Positions 1 to 12,412 of a DNA stretch of 64,000 nt are shown piece by piece. A program made the translations under genes and the position numbers. The first letter of the stretch is position 1, and each line of letters opens with the position of its first letter. The notes below the pieces were generated by a model, which had not been told where the DNA came from, made no database searches, and was given only the letters and a program-made list of their open reading frames with translations. Source of the DNA: Roridomyces roridus (Eukaryota > Basidiomycota > Agaricomycetes > Agaricales > Mycenaceae); NCBI GenBank assembly GCA_029378245.1, contig JARKIF010000001.1:372001-436000 (forward strand), in the 5' to 3' direction.

Positions 1-1924
1 TGTGCGTCCTCTTAGTTTTTTCTATGCCGCGCTGAAGCTAATGAGCCCAACTAGCTGCATAAAAATCAGATTGTGTCTTTGCCAGACCAGTTTGCGGATT
101 TGGCTGCGCTGACGACACTCGATCTGTCGCATAATGCGCTAACCTCCTTGCCCGCCAATCTCTTCTCCCTGCCCGCCCTCTCCAATCTTAATGTCGCTCA
201 CAACGCATTGACTTCCCTTCCGTTTTCGGCGCCCTTCTCATCCGCCAAGGCGAAAGCCAAGAGCGCTGCCCGAGGACTCTTCGGGAGCGATATCCAGCGA
301 GCCTCCGCCCCACTCCCCAAACTCGTCATCTTTGATGCGTCCCATAACAAGCTCACCGCGGGTGCCATTGATCTGTCCATCCCGGAATCACTCGTCAACC
401 TCGACCTCTCCGAAAACCCTCTGGACTTGGACGGGCACGAGCCATGTGCCAAGCTATTTGGTGCACTCGCTGCCCTTCGCAAGCTCAAGGTTCTCCGATG
501 TGATAAGGCCGCCGTGTCTGACCGCATATTCGAGGGCAACAACCTGTCCTCCTCGGCGTTCCCCAGCATCTCCGTTTTCGACTTTGGCTCGACAAAAGTC
601 ACGGAGAGCGGTGCCTCGTTCGCCTTGAAGGATTTAGGCAAACCGCTCGACTTTGAGATCACGAATGAGGACCCACCTGTGGGCATCATTCGTGTTATTG
701 TTGGGAAGAAGATTGTCCGGGAAGCGTGGGAGGTGGAGGCTGAGCGGCGATCGAAGTCGAGGACGGGCAAGGTGGTGGATGGTGGGGAGCGGGACGACTT
801 GGGATCTGGCTCTGGGAAGCCCGCTGCGGCTGCGGCCCCTTCGCCTCAGAAACCAGCTAGCCAGATCCGGCCAGTGAAACCGCCGGTCATGAAGGAGAGC
901 TGGGAAATCGAGGCTGAGCAAGGATTGCTGACGGAGGGCGGGAAACGAAGGGCACGAGCGGCTGCTGCTGCCGCTGCTTCCGCAAATGATGACTCGGCGT
1001 CATCTCTTCCATCGCAGTCGTCTTCCCCAAAGGTTCCATCTTTGACTGACCCGCAGTACTATGCCGCCCGAACGGAGACCCTTACCCTCCCGGCCTCGAC
1101 CGCGCCAAAGGCCTTGGGGCATTCACGCGCCTTCTCCGTCCATTCTACATCACTCAAGTCTGCACTGGCACCCCGAGTGACCGATGTCACTTTGCCCACG
1201 GCTACGATGCCCCTGGCTGTCATATCCGCCCAGCCGTTTGCACATACTCTCAAGGTCCTCATACTGGCGAACCGACGCATGGACCGCTCGTTCACACTAC
1301 CTACTACACCTATCGGCCAGCCTCTCCTACCGCGGCTCGAGGAGCTCAGTCTGGAAGGCTGTAATCTCGGAGACCTCATCGCCGTCTCCACCGCCTCTCC
1401 CGAAGAGACTATCGTGCCCACCCCTACGGAGACGAAACCCATCCTTCCTCTCCTGGCCGACCTCTTCCCTAGCTTGCGGTCGCTGAATCTGGCGTACAAC
1501 ACCCTAACGAGCGCATCGTTCAGCACGAGCATTGTCTCGAGCCTGATTCTCTCTGACGACGCGTCCCCGGGCCCGGCGCGTAAGGGGCTTAAACAGCTTC
1601 ATCTACGAGGAAACCGCATCACGGACCTAGATGGCTTCCAGGGCGTTGCGATACTTTTCAAAGGGAACCGGGAGGTTCCTGGGTGGGGATTGGAGGAGCT
1701 GGATATAAGGGACAATGAGATTGGGAAGCTTAATCCGGAGCTGGGGTTGTTGCCCCTGGACGTGTTTCTGGTCGATGGGAATGTGTACGTTTCTCTTATC
1801 CTCCTCCTCCCTGGGTCTGTGATTGACTCTCCCCTTTCCCAGGTTCCGGGTGCCTCAGAGAAAGGTATGGGAGCGCGAGGGCACGAAAGGCCTCTTGAGT
1901 TGGCTGCGAGGGCGCATTGAGTGA
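1..1924 (+). CDS. Leucine-rich-repeat protein, 5' end outside the window
   Basis: The window opens at a 5' splice site: an intron runs from base 2 to 69 with a CTAAT branch point and TCAG acceptor. The visible exons are 70-1784 and 1843-1924, joined in phase 2 (donor GTACGT), giving 598 residues. The N-terminal part shows LRR units (LTTLDLSHNALTSLPANLF, LSNLNVAHNALTSLP). A low-complexity middle with Ala runs follows, then more LRRs (LRSLNLAYN, LKQLHLRGNRI, LEELDIRDNEIGKL). After splicing the end reads VDGNVFRVPQRKVWEREG then LLSWLRGRIE. A closing motif of this kind (GN-FR-P-R, ending in a charged helix) is known from LRRC40-like fungal LRR proteins. LRRs bind other proteins; no catalytic domain is visible, so the partner and role are unknown. 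The family call is secure, the name is not. Confidence 0.8.
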
Positions 1925-3081
1925 TCGAATTCGATTCAGAGTCGAGCTACCGTACACTTACCCTGTGTGTCCCTCCCATTCTAATCATTAACGGTGTCCT
2001 AGACCGGCGGTAGTGTCCGAGATACAGAATTTCCAAGGATGTCATTCCCTTTGTTCTGCGGACATCATGCATGTGCTTGCTATACTCGACATACGCCCAC
2101 CGGTCGGCCCATGAGCGTTTGAGCCCGCGTGTGTGGGCGTCAACCGGCCCTGGGCGCTAGCTTGGCGAGGCTTGACCCAGTCGGCTGGTAAATGCGCCCT
2201 GGCGACGCCGCTCCATAATGTGGACAAACGAAGCGTCATGGCTGAAGCGCTTAGCGCTAGCTCTAAGTTTCCGCGTTCGGCGATTCCTCACCTCCAGGCG
2301 AGTGGGGGGACACGTGGGACTGCACAAACGTTGGCTGGACGAACTGCGACGACCAAACCGTGCATGGAGTCGCTAGTCCCCGGAAAGAACTGAATTCAAT
2401 TGACCCGGTAATTTGTGGGTACACCTTGATTTCTCACAACTCAAAATCCGCGTAGCACATCCATCATGCTTCTTCTTCTTGTGTTTTGAAATGGAAACCC
2501 TTATGTATGCCTTCAACCTTGTCATGACGGTAAGTAGATCAGCTTCTGTTGTCTCGGTGGAACCTTATACTTTTTTTGGTAGCTTGAAGGGCATGAGCTC
2601 TCTCTGGTCGTAGAAATGCCCGGAAAATTGGGGTTGAGAGTCAAGGTGCGCTGGAAGTTTATATCTCATCTTACTGCCCACATTCCAAGAAGGTCTTCAA
2701 GGCACGTACGGCACCCACAATTGCTACCGTTGAACGGTCTTTTGTCCCGCGCAAATGAGCGGGTCTTGTTCCATATCAGAAGCTCGAGCTCTTGTCCCTC
2801 GCCAAATTATTCTGTAAAATTAGACCCCGCTGGCAGATCGATCTTCAGTCACCGACTCGACTTACGACAAGCCGTTTCGCTTAGACCGCACCCGACTCCC
2901 GGATGGCTGCCTCGAGGCTACCAACTCGCATTTGGTAGTCCAACATGGTACTCGGGTCCAGCAACTCGTTCAGAAATCGACGCCATAGCACGGAAAGACC
3001 AGCAATATCCAGCCCCACCTTCGCGCTCCAGCAGGAAAAAGCCGTACATATGCGCCCACAAGCCTTATTTTAGGCGCTTCG
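1925..3081. other. Gene-free stretch
   Basis: Only short overlapping open frames without recognisable motifs or a consistent splice pattern. It holds the 3' flank of the LRR gene and the 5' flank of the zinc-finger gene. I see no repeat or RNA gene. Confidence 0.5.
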
Positions 3082-4379
3082 ATGGAAAAGGGAATACAAA
3101 AGGACCTGTTGTTTAAAGAGTATGCTCGGTGCGTCGTCAAGCTCCTCAGGATCTTTCCCTTCGATATGTTCTCCTCCGACATTGACGAATACTTTGATTT
3201 CGATGCTGCGTCCAGTGATAGCTCCCAACTGTACGCATTCGGAGTCATTCCAAGCTTGCGTTTATCTGACAACCGTTTCTCCAGCGACTCATTGGACGAC
3301 AAGAACGATGGTCCGGGACTATCTAACGATGCTGCATTTGCACTTCTCCAGAACGATCTCCCGTCTTTGGACAAACCATGGGTGAGATCCGACCATCTCC
3401 TTCGCTTGCGAGAGCCCTAACTGTATCTCAGGCAGACGATACCTCTGATTCTGAATCTTGGCATGGCAGTTCGCGTTCCTTCTCGCCGCCCTCGTCTCCA
3501 GGCCCGTTTAGCATACGCCTCGATACAAGTGGCCACACCACTCCGCCTCTCGGATTTACCGTTGACCCTTCCCAAACCACCATGTTGATCGCAGACGACG
3601 CTGTTCTGTCTGATATCGACGATCTCTTCGAATCCATCGCTGACTCATCCCAAACTATCGCTGCCGATGGTGTGATGTCGGATATCGACGTTCCACTTTC
3701 CCCTCCTCCCCAGTCCATCGTGCTGCCCCAGTGCGACTTGGGATCCCTGGACACGGAGGAAACTCTGTACGTCACCGATTCGGAGGTCACCCTGGTCGAC
3801 AGCTACTCCCCGCGTGAGGATAAACGGAGGTCCTCCCCACCCGACTCGGAGTATGAGCCCGAGCCCGTGGCCCGCATCCGTGTTGTCACAGGCTCTCAAA
3901 CGCCCAAGAAGAAGAGGAAGAAGGTTCGAGGCTCGCTATACGTTACCAATCGACGCTCCTGCCCTTACCCCAAATGCGGCATGACAGCAACCCGACAAGC
4001 CGACGTGGACCGACACTATACACGCACGCACGTCCACCTCACTCCACGGGAGATCTTCGCCGAGGATAAAGATGTACTGAGATTGTGGTGCAACGGGTGC
4101 TTCGCCGTGCTCTCCCGCCCGGATTCGCGTGCAAGGCATGAATTCTCTTGTCCATATTACGAGAAGCTCGGTCTTCAGGGCGTCCGGGATGAGAGTATTC
4201 TGCCGCTGGATGAGATTTACATGGAGATGCATGCCGCCAGGCGCTTGTGGTGCTCTTCTTGTTTTGGCCTCTTCGTCCACCCGGAGGAACGACGGCTGCA
4301 TGAGGTGGAGGAATGTGATCCTGGTGCGCGTCGATGGGTGCCTTCGAAGCTGCCTGCGCTGGCTGGTCTCCTCCGATGA
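3082..4379 (+). CDS. Three-finger zinc-finger protein (C2H2 followed by two C2HC)
   Basis: Two exons, 3082-3381 and 3432-4379, are joined in phase 0 across a 50-nt intron (GTGAGA donor, CCTAAC branch point, CTCAG acceptor), giving 415 residues. A later start at 3166 (MFSSDIDEYFDFD) is possible. The N-terminal two thirds is acidic and Ser/Pro-rich with repeated SDID motifs, like an activation region. A basic stretch PKKKRKKVRG (about residue 255) should be a nuclear signal. A C2H2 finger follows (CPYPKC, 12 residues, H, four residues, H), then two related C2HC fingers that both begin LWC (LWCNGCF and LWCSSCF, each ending H-x4-C). It is probably a nuclear DNA-binding or regulatory protein. It is not closely related to the C2H2 array downstream, since finger spacing and flanks differ. 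Confidence 0.78.
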
Positions 4380-5174
4380 AGCTTCCTTTTTCTTTATTTT
4401 GATAACTTATTACACACACACATGTTGCTCGCCAGCGGCGCGCTCGCCTCCTTGTTTCTGTTCCACCTGTATCTACATACCAGTCCTCAATGTAATTTTT
4501 CGTACATATCCCTCTTGTATAATGTAGAGTATATTCGGAATTCCAACCCGTCTGCCTTGCACTGCCGTTGAAGATCGCCAAGTCATCTTGTTCAATTTGT
4601 TACATAACCTAAATAGTAGATAATGTTTGTTGAACAAGCACTCATTTCGAAGTTCAAACCCAATATAGAAAGTTGCCAGTTGTTGATTCAATGTGTTCGA
4701 GCTACAATGTACGAAGACCTTCTATACCTCTACAAGCGCAGTATATGGACGAGGACCAAGTAGAACGTTCAGGAATCGAATAGAAAGGACTGGAAAACCG
4801 GATGGAATAATATGGAGCGTTCGAGTCCAGCCCGTTGTCGCAATCTTGCTCGGGCTTGTCTCGGGGATGTTCGACGGGCTGTGCGCAGGCTCGTATTGGG
4901 TTTAGTTCAATTCCAACACCCAAGACCGCCGTATTGTGAGTCGGTGGGTCCTTGTTGAACGTTAACGTTTGAGCGAGAGCAATGGAAGCTCGAGGAACGT
5001 AACCATTCAAAATGAATCAAAAATAACCCCAAGAAGTTGAACAGTTGAACATGTCGTACACACCTTTGAGTCGGTCAAGCACAGAAATTCATTCGAGTGA
5101 AGCAGTCTTTAAATTCGGGAAAGTACTGAGAAATCCTCCAGTCGGACTGAGGACTCGTGACGGGTCAAATAAGT

Positions 5175-5293
5175 GGAATGGACTGCACACCGCCCACAAC
5201 GCGTCAATAAGCGAGGAAACCAGTTGAATCCAACCCACGGAACGAGACTCGTATAGAATGGAATGCACACCACCCACGACGCGTCAATTAGCG
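5175..5293 (+). repeat. Imperfect direct repeat of about 39 bp
   Basis: 5175-5213 and 5255-5293 match closely: both contain GAATGGA, TGCACACC, CCCAC and GCGTCAAT in the same order. A more distant relative lies at about 5820-5860 (TGCACACGGCCCACGATG). The copies are 80 bp apart. They look like remnants of a local tandem duplication, not a functional site. Confidence 0.6.
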
Positions 5294-7090
5294 GGCCAAG
5301 CGGGCAATGTGACGCGGACGAACAAAATAGACGGGAGAGTGGCGTTGTTGAGAATTTGAATGGGTCCGTGGGGCACCGTAGGTGTGCGCACGCGGCGGGT
5401 GACAGTGACTCGCGCATGGCACAGGGCCGACTAAATCCTCCGTCGGGTTTGTGTTTACCTGTGTCCACGCACTCTTTTTTTCGCTCCGCGGCTCCAACCT
5501 CCATCTCGGAGAAATATCTTGGAAATCTCGGTGCGCGTGATAAGATTTCGGATCTAAGAACTAGTAGATGAATCATGAACGGACTGAATGAGGTAATGTT
5601 GAACTCGCTCAGTGGGACGATATAATAATCATGCTGGTTCCCGCTGCCTGCTCTCCGCGCGTGGGTTGAAGGGCTGTAGCCTCAGTGTAGGAGGTCCAGG
5701 CCTGCCTTAATTGCCGTGCAGAGTCTAGGACCGACTTCAGCCACAGCACTTGAAACCTCGCATGGAATCCTGAAATTCAAGATGGTCAGAACGCAATCCG
5801 TTGCAAATTCGCGCGCCCAGTCGAGACTCGTGAATGAGATAAATGCACACGGCCCACGATGTTTGTAAGTTCGGGTGGCCAAATACTAGCTGTCAAGATT
5901 TGCAGGCTCCGTGGGGCTCCCGTCGGCGGAGAGGGGGCACAACTCGTGTTTCCCGCCACTAGCTAATCTTGGCAAAAAAAAGGGCGACCCGCCATGATAA
6001 GATTTCGGGACGAGGTGAACGGGGGTGGCATCCTGAATGGAGGTAGAGTTGGCCGAGCGCCGCTTGACGACGACCATGCGCGCTCCCGCTCCTGAGAATT
6101 CAGCGCCAAAAGGAGGATAAGGCTCAAGCGTCTCACCGTGGCCACTTTCGCGGCGGTCCATGACTCACAGTACGGTCCCGACTGCCGAGGTACGTATGGC
6201 CCACTTGTATACACCAGCCGAGCATGCCTCCAGATTTCCTGAAACTGAAAACGTTGGCAGAAAGTGAGAAATCAAGTTGAAAGAAATCCGACAGAAGGCA
6301 GGAAACAAGGAGAAGACCGAGTTGCAGAGGCAAGCTTGGAGCAGCTGGATTTCGGACTGTCCAAAGAACGCAGATTACATAGGACGTTCAAAATGCGGTG
6401 CACATGAATCCTCCGGGACCAGAGAATCCGAGAAGTTCACGATGGCGATTCTGAAGGCGAACATGGAGATGACTGACAAGTGAACGGAACATCCCGTGAC
6501 GTTAGAGCATCAGGTGATCCGCGGCCCTTGGCTTCCACCATCTCGTCCCACAATGCCACTTAGCCTCAGCCAAGCCTCAGCACCCGCGAGAATTGCAGAG
6601 AACTTGAAGTACGGAAGCTCTCTGGACTGGTGTGGACATGGATAGTTGCATTTCAAAGTCGGAACGACCGATTGCTTCAGACGACTTCCAAGGACCGAGA
6701 CGACCAAAAGACGACTGACGAGCTGACGTTGCCTGACGATCACCTTTAATTGGCCTGAAAGATCCATTGGAAGCTCGAGCGAATATCTTTGTACTGCTGT
6801 AGACGCCGACGGGTCAAAGACGGCTCTAACCATACGGCGACTACCCCTTGATTCCCGCCGACGGCTGGCCCTTGTAAATCTTAGTCCCAGGCCTCCACAC
6901 CAAGAATTCGGAACCATTTGACAGATGCGTCAGGCTGCGCCTTGCACTGGAATCCACACTCGACCAAGTGGGATTTGGATTGTACACATGCTTTGTGTCG
7001 TCAAATCTGGTCCCGAGACTAGGCTTGGATTGGATTCAACACGTGTTGTAATCCCGATAATCATGGAAGCCGCCATACAGCAGAGTGTAT

Positions 7091-7096
7091 TATAAA
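7091..7096 (+). promoter_or_regulatory. TATA box of C2H2 copy 1
   Basis: TATAAA 26 nt before the proposed start codon. The same box stands in the same place before copy 2. It is so close to the first ATG that the transcript leader must be very short, or translation starts at a later ATG. Confidence 0.5.
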
Positions 7097-7121
7097 GGCC
7101 TTGTCGCGGAACTTGGACAAT

Positions 7122-8662
7122 ATGCCTCCGCCATTATGTCGTCCCCTCCTCCCATACCAGCCTGTGATCCCGAGGCGTGAGCTCTTCTTTCACTCTACTT
7201 GTGTTAAGCGACTGAGGGTGTTGTAGTCAAGGTTACTATTATCCGCTGACGCCGATGTCTGAGGGGGAGAGCTTGCACTCCTTTGAGTCACGTACGCGGC
7301 CACCATGTCGTCGTGTCGTTTCGCTCTCTGATTTCTGTCTGAACAGCCGGAACTCAGTGGTCCCACCCTCTCACCCCGACCTCCGATGGAATTTTCCATC
7401 TTCCCTACGCTTATGACGCTCGTAAGCTTCACCAATACCAGCTTGTCTCCGAGTCGCTCTCTCATCACTTTACAGCTGTCGATTCAATGACTCTTCACGG
7501 TTCCGCCAGAGTTGGGTCCGCCAACATTCCTCTCACCGCTAGCTCCGACGGCCATCTCGACCTTCTGTCTCATCAATCCTGGTGTAAGTAGGCTTTAGCA
7601 AGTTGTTGAGCCGTTCCGTCTCATCTTAAACCCACGATTAGCGGACTTCGTCACAGACACCCAGACAAACGCTGACTCTCCCTTCCTCACTTCTTCCATG
7701 CCGGATAGCTCGCAGTTGGATACCGACATTTGGTTCCCAGGTTTCGACATCGACTCAAACGTCCTTGGGGATCTTGATACACTCCCCTGCAACCAGATGC
7801 AGTATCCCAGGCCCGGGGTCCATCACGGCACTGCCTGCCCCCCCTCAATCCCGCAAGTTCAACAGCTTTCTCTATACGAGTCGGGTGCATTGCGTCTCGA
7901 GAGGTCATTCGCCTCTGTCGACGCCACTAGCAGCCAAGAATATATCTTCACTCCGAACTCGCCGCAGTCCGCCTTGCTCTCATTCGTCGATTCAGATCCC
8001 TCAATTCCAGTCGCCGTCGATGCCGGCCTCCATTTCGGTCTGGCGGAGATCTTCGCACCTTCTGCTCTTCGCGCCGATCCCGCACGGGGATCGCTCCCCA
8101 CGTGGCTTGACAGTGAGGGCACAGCGGATGAGAGCTTGTACAGGGCGCTCCTGCGCAATCGGATCTTACGGGGCTGTCCTGACGGAATCATGTCACTCGA
8201 GCAGAGAGGCGTTTCTACCCCGGACACACCAGCCTTGACCGAGTCCTCTTCCCCGTTTGTCTCTACCCCCCACACACCTGGATCCTCCGCTTCCTCGTTG
8301 ATGAGCCCTTCCCCCAATCCAAGCTCTTTGCCGGATGAAGGTCCAGACCCTACCAACCTGCGGCGTGTTGTCGTTGGCTCCACCGCCAATGTCAACGCCG
8401 CGCGTCTCCGCAGGAAGAGGCCTGCCAAATTTCAATGTGGGCAATGTGGCCGCACTTTTACAGCCCGCCACAATTTAAAGAGTGCGTCTATTTCTGAACC
8501 GTAGAAATTATTCACTGACGAGGGTTTGGTTGTACCGTAGACCACGAGAACGCGCATAACGGAATTCACCCGTTTCCCTGCGGGAAGCAATGTGGCCAGA
8601 AGTTCACAACTGCGAGCACGGCGGCTCGCCACACCAAGACTTGCAAGGCTTCCGCTCGTTGA
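7122..8662 (+). CDS. C2H2 zinc-finger protein, array copy 1
   Basis: Five exons: 7122-7176, 7347-7421, 7476-7583, 7642-8481, 8541-8662. All junctions are in phase 1, and the 399-residue product stays open through all five. The long N-terminal region is Ser/Pro/Thr-rich with acidic patches (DTDIW, DIDSNVLGDLDTL) and an STPDTP motif. A basic RRKRPAK sits just before finger 1, which is C-x2-C-x12-H-x3-H (CGQCGRTFTARHNLKNHENAH). Finger 2 is C-x3-C-x12-H-x3-C, so its last ligand is Cys. The last intron lies inside finger 1, between HNLK and NHENAH. It is probably a sequence-specific nuclear transcription factor. Intron positions and phases match copies 2 and 3, which supports the model; the exact start codon is the weakest point. 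Confidence 0.75.
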
Positions 8663-8699
8663 TGACTGTGACCGCGTAGTTCTCGCTGGTACGCCTCCG

Positions 8700-9510
8700 T
8701 CTGCGGTTACTCCCTGGCTCTGATGTGGCTACAGGTGAATCGGGTTTCTCTCCATGACCAAATTGTCTGGTTCTCGGTGCTTCGCTTCCGTCTGCGCGTA
8801 CTGCCACAAGATGACTCCGGGTTCTCTCCATGACCGAATTGTCTGGTTCTCGGTGTATGTTTCCGTCTGCGTTTGCTACCATGACTCGACGTAGTTACAG
8901 GTCTGGAACCCCCGAGATACACGACTCGGGTTCCTGTCCATCCATACGCGCCTCGGGTTCCTCTCCATGCCTCAAATTCTGGTACTCGGTGTATGTTTCC
9001 GTCTGCGCTCGCTACCCGACTCCATGTAGCTACAGCTCTGGATCCCAAAATACGCGGCTCCGGTTTTTCTCCATGATCGAATTGTCCGGTTCCTGGTGTT
9101 TCGCTTCCGTTTGCGTTTCTTGCCTGACTTCAATGTAGTTCTGGTTTCCGAGACACGATCCCCTGGTTCCTCTCCATGCCCCTATTCTCCGGTTATCGGT
9201 GTATGTTTCCGTCTCCGCTTGCTACCTGACTCGATACAGCTACAGACCTCGGCCGATAATGGCTCCCGTTTCTCTCCATGACCGAATTGTCTGGTTCTCT
9301 CGGCGCTGTGGTTCCGCTTGCGTTCAATACCTGACTCGATATAGTTCCAGTGGCGGCTCGGCATTCCTTCATGACCGATTTTTGTCGTCCTCGGTGCTTC
9401 TCTGCCCTCTGCGTTTCCTGCCTAACTTGAATGCAGTTACAGCTCTGGACTCCCGGATACACGCCTCTCCATCCCCGATTTGAAATTTCTCTGGTTTTCG
9501 GTACCGCGCT
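8700..9510 (+). repeat. Minisatellite of about 100-130-bp units
   Basis: At least six degenerate tandem units. Each contains TCTCCATGACCGAATTGTC, GGTTCTCGGTGTATGTTTCC, GTCTGCG, a CTACCTGACTCGATGTAG block and CAGGTCTGGA, with variable loss of parts. Only one such unit follows C2H2 copies 2 and 3 in the same place (CCTCCGTCTGCG ... GATGTAG ... AAGATACACGG), so the array arose by expansion of the 3' flank of copy 1. No open frame is kept across units, which argues against coding. Confidence 0.72.
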
Positions 9511-10857
9511 TCTTTCTGCTCTCAGTTACTAGTGATTCTGGCCTGGATGTCCGCATCCCAAGATACACACACGAAACCCACTAACATCAAGTTCAACAAC
9601 AGCATTTGAAACCCCGTATGTAATCAACATGACCCGAACCCAATCCAATGCCAAGTATCACCGCCCACGATGTGTCTGAGCGTTCCGGTGGCGAAATAAT
9701 GATGTAGAGTTGTCAAGACTTGCAGGGTGGCGGCACTGGTGTTGTGCTCCGCCGGGTCATCCCGGCGAGAACTAGGTGAACGGAGTGGCATTTTGTATGG
9801 AGGTAAGTAGAGTGGGCCGAGCGCCGCTGGAATCGACCATGCGCGTTCCCGCTCCCTGAGAGTTCAGCGTCGACAAGGAGATAAGGCTCTTACCACGACA
9901 GTACGCTCCCGAGGCATGGCATCCTGGCCCCTTGTATACGCTAGCCGAGCATCGCAAAGGGTCTGAAACTGAAAATTGGCAGAAAGTGAGAACTCGACCC
10001 GTTGAAATAAATCCAACAGACTCCAGATGGCTGAAAACATGGAGAAGACGGAGTTCCGGAGGAGATGAACTGAAGTGGCGCATACTGTCCGGAGAACGGA
10101 GATTAGATGTTTCCAGTGCGCCGCACACATCCTCCGGGACCAGAGGGGAGTGGCAAAGTGCACTGCTAAGTAGCGCGACGGCGAAGAACAATAACATGGT
10201 GATGACTGACAGGGAACGGAACACTCTCGGACGTGATGCATCAGTCTTGATCCGCGACCCTCTTCCCTTAACCTCAGCACCCGCCAGATTGCCCAAAAAT
10301 GAACACGGAACTTGAAGCTCGCTGTTCTGGACTCGATAACATGCTCACTGCTGCAGTCAGAACGGTGGTCACGACGAATCGACCAGCCGCGGCCTGGAAG
10401 TGGCAACTTTGAAGCAGCTTTCAAGAGTCAAGACGACGATCCACTTGACCTGAAAAAACCTATTGAAAGCTCAAGCGCTCAAGCACCTATCATTCGCCCA
10501 TGCTATTCATGTACTGCTGTGGAGGGTTCTCTAACCATGGCAACTACCCGCCGAGCGCCCCGCACAGTGGCACTGGCACTCCAACGGGAACTTTGCGCGA
10601 ACTCGAATATCCATATTGCGAGGGATATACGCTACTATAAGGACCCACTCCTGTGTCTGCCATGTCTCGAATCTACACATTCCTGAACCCCAGTTGGCGT
10701 TGCTTCCCAGGTCAAACAGCAAGAAGATGAATCAGGAATCCACGCTTGACCAAGTGGGGTGTTATTGAACACGTGTTGCACACGAGGATCCCGACGATCT
10801 TGCAAGCCGTACTTACAGCGGAGTATTATAAAAGGCTTGAGGAGGCACTTGATCAAT
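9511..10857. other. Upstream part of the second duplicated segment
   Basis: Non-coding. From about 9655 it is homologous to 5840-7121 and leads into C2H2 copy 2. Short frames here are not shared with the other copy. Confidence 0.55.
10827..10833 (+). promoter_or_regulatory. TATA box of C2H2 copy 2
   Basis: TATAAAA 25 nt before the proposed start, in the position equivalent to the box before copy 1. Confidence 0.5.
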
Positions 10858-12412
10858 ATGCCTCTGCGACCATGTCCTCCCCTCCTGTCATACCTCCCAT
10901 ACCAATCTGTGATTCCGAGACGTCAGCTTTTCTTTCACTCTACTTGTGTTATAGTGACTGAGGGTGGTGCAGTTATCGTGACTATCCGCTGACGCCAGTG
11001 TCCGACGGCGGGCGCTCTGGTGTGAGCTTGTACCCTCAGTCCCGTAGGCCACAATGTCGTCATGTCTTCTCGCTCGCTCTCTGATTCCTGAGCAGCCGGA
11101 ACCCAGTACCCTCTCACCCCGACCTCCGATGGACCTGGGGGCTTCCAACTTCCCGTTGACCCCGTCTATCCTCACCATCCGACCTCGAACGGGAGCTTCC
11201 ATCCTCCTCCCTCTTTTTATGATACCCGTGAGTCTAGTCTAATCATCCTGTCTCGCTCGTTAACACTCTCACAGCTGCCAATCCAATGACTCTGTACGGC
11301 TCCGCCAGAATCCAGTCCGCCAACAGTCCCCCCATCGCTAGCTTCGACGGGCATCTCCACCGTCAATTGTTTCATGAATCCTGGCGTAGGCTTTAGCCAG
11401 TTGTTGAACAGTTCCGTCTCATCTCAAACCTCGCCACAGACACAGACGCCGACTCTCCCTTCCTCACTCCTCCCATACCGGATAACTCGCAGGTGGATAC
11501 CGACATTTGGCTCCCAGGATTCGACATCGACTCGGACGTCCTTGGGGATCTTGATACACTCACCAGCAACCAGACGCGGACCCAGCCTTCTCCTCTATGC
11601 GAGGCGGGTGCAATGCGTCTCGAGAGGTCATTCGACGCCACTGGCAACCAAGAATATCTGTTCATTCAGAATTCGCCGCAGTCTGCTTCATTCTCATTCG
11701 TCGATCCCGACGCCGGCCTCAATTTAGGTCCCGCGGAGATCCTCGCGCCTGCTGCTCTTCGCGCCGATCTCGGTTGGGGTCTAACGCGGGAATCAGTGCC
11801 GTGGCCTGACAGTGAGACCATAGCGGATGGGCGTTTGTGCAGGGCTCTCCTACGCAATCGGAGCTTACGGAGCTATCCTGCTGGGATGTTACTCGAGCAG
11901 AGAGGCGTTTCCACCCCAGACACACCGACCTTGACTGAGTCCTCTTCCTCGTTCGTCTCCACCCCCAACACAGCTGGATCATCCTCCGCTTCCTCCTTGA
12001 TGAGCCCATCCCCCAATCCAGGCTCTTTACAGGATGAAGGTCCTGGCTCTGCCGACCCTCGGCGTGCCACAGTGGGGTCTGCCGCGAATGTCAACGCCGC
12101 GCTTCTCCGTAGGAAGAGGCCAGCCAAATTCCCATGTGCACAATGTGGCCGCATGTTCACAGCCCGCCACAATTTAAAGAGTGCGTGTATCAACTTTTTG
12201 TGTTGTGCTGGCTGTGTCTGAACCGCCCAAATTTTTCGCTGACGGGGGCTCGGTCGTGTCCAGACCACGAGAACGCGCACAACGGAATTCGGCCTTATTC
12301 CTGCAGGAAGGGGTGTGGTGGGAGGTTCACAACGGCGAGCACCGCGGCTCGCCATGCCAACACTTGTAAGGTTTCCGTTCGTTCGAAGACTGTGCCCGAA
12401 TTTTCTGCCTAG
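10858..12412 (+). CDS. C2H2 zinc-finger protein, array copy 2
   Basis: Exons 10858-10921, 11096-11227, 11275-11385, 11440-12180, 12264-12412, all joined in phase 1, give 398 residues. The layout is that of copy 1: an acidic Ser/Pro-rich N-terminus (DTDIWLPGFDIDSDVLGDL), a GVSTPDTPTLTESSSS phospho-site-like block, RRKRPAK, then finger 1 (CAQCGRMFTARHNLK, intron, NHENAH) and finger 2 (CRKGC ... RHANTC). It has a C-terminal tail ending PEFSA that copy 1 lacks. The first donor is GTCAGC instead of the GTGAGC or GTGAGT of the other copies, so splicing of exon 1 may be weak. Exon 4 uses a new acceptor because the old one is deleted, and the frame is kept. Probably a nuclear transcription factor. 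Confidence 0.75.

Larger units (their letters stand above)
4380..7121. other. Long non-coding stretch with decayed repeats
   Basis: No convincing gene. The first part is the 3' flank of the zinc-finger gene. From about 5130 on, fragments recur both locally and further right. From about 5840 to 7121 the DNA is a diverged copy of 9655-10857, so this is the upstream part of a duplicated segment that carries the C2H2 gene at 7122. The scattered short open frames are not conserved between the two copies, which argues against coding. Confidence 0.55.
5840..8662 (+). repeat. Segmental duplication carrying C2H2 copy 1
   Basis: This segment aligns by eye with 9655-12412. Shared landmarks in order are CCCACGATG, TTGTCAAGA-TTGCAGG, GGCCGAGCGCCGCT, CTTGTATAC with GCCGAGCAT, GGCAGAAAGTGAGAA, GATGACTGACA, CCTCAGCACCCGC, TATTATAAA and then the gene. 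Spacing between units is about 3.8 kb. The gene part is better preserved than the upstream part, as expected if coding sequence is constrained. An older, partial third unit lies at about 14190-16471. Confidence 0.7.
9655..12412 (+). repeat. Segmental duplication carrying C2H2 copy 2
   Basis: Second unit of the duplication described for 5840-8662. It keeps the same order of landmarks, the same TATA box and the same five-exon gene. Within coding exons most differences leave the frame intact; the non-coding part carries many indels. Confidence 0.7.

Noticed and set aside
198..770. 190-codon open frame on the minus strand inside the LRR gene
   Set aside because: Shadow of the LRR coding strand; no motif and the plus-strand LRR pattern is clear.
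8700..9510. CRISPR-like array
   Set aside because: Units are long, degenerate and without regular spacers, and the genome is eukaryotic; it is a minisatellite.
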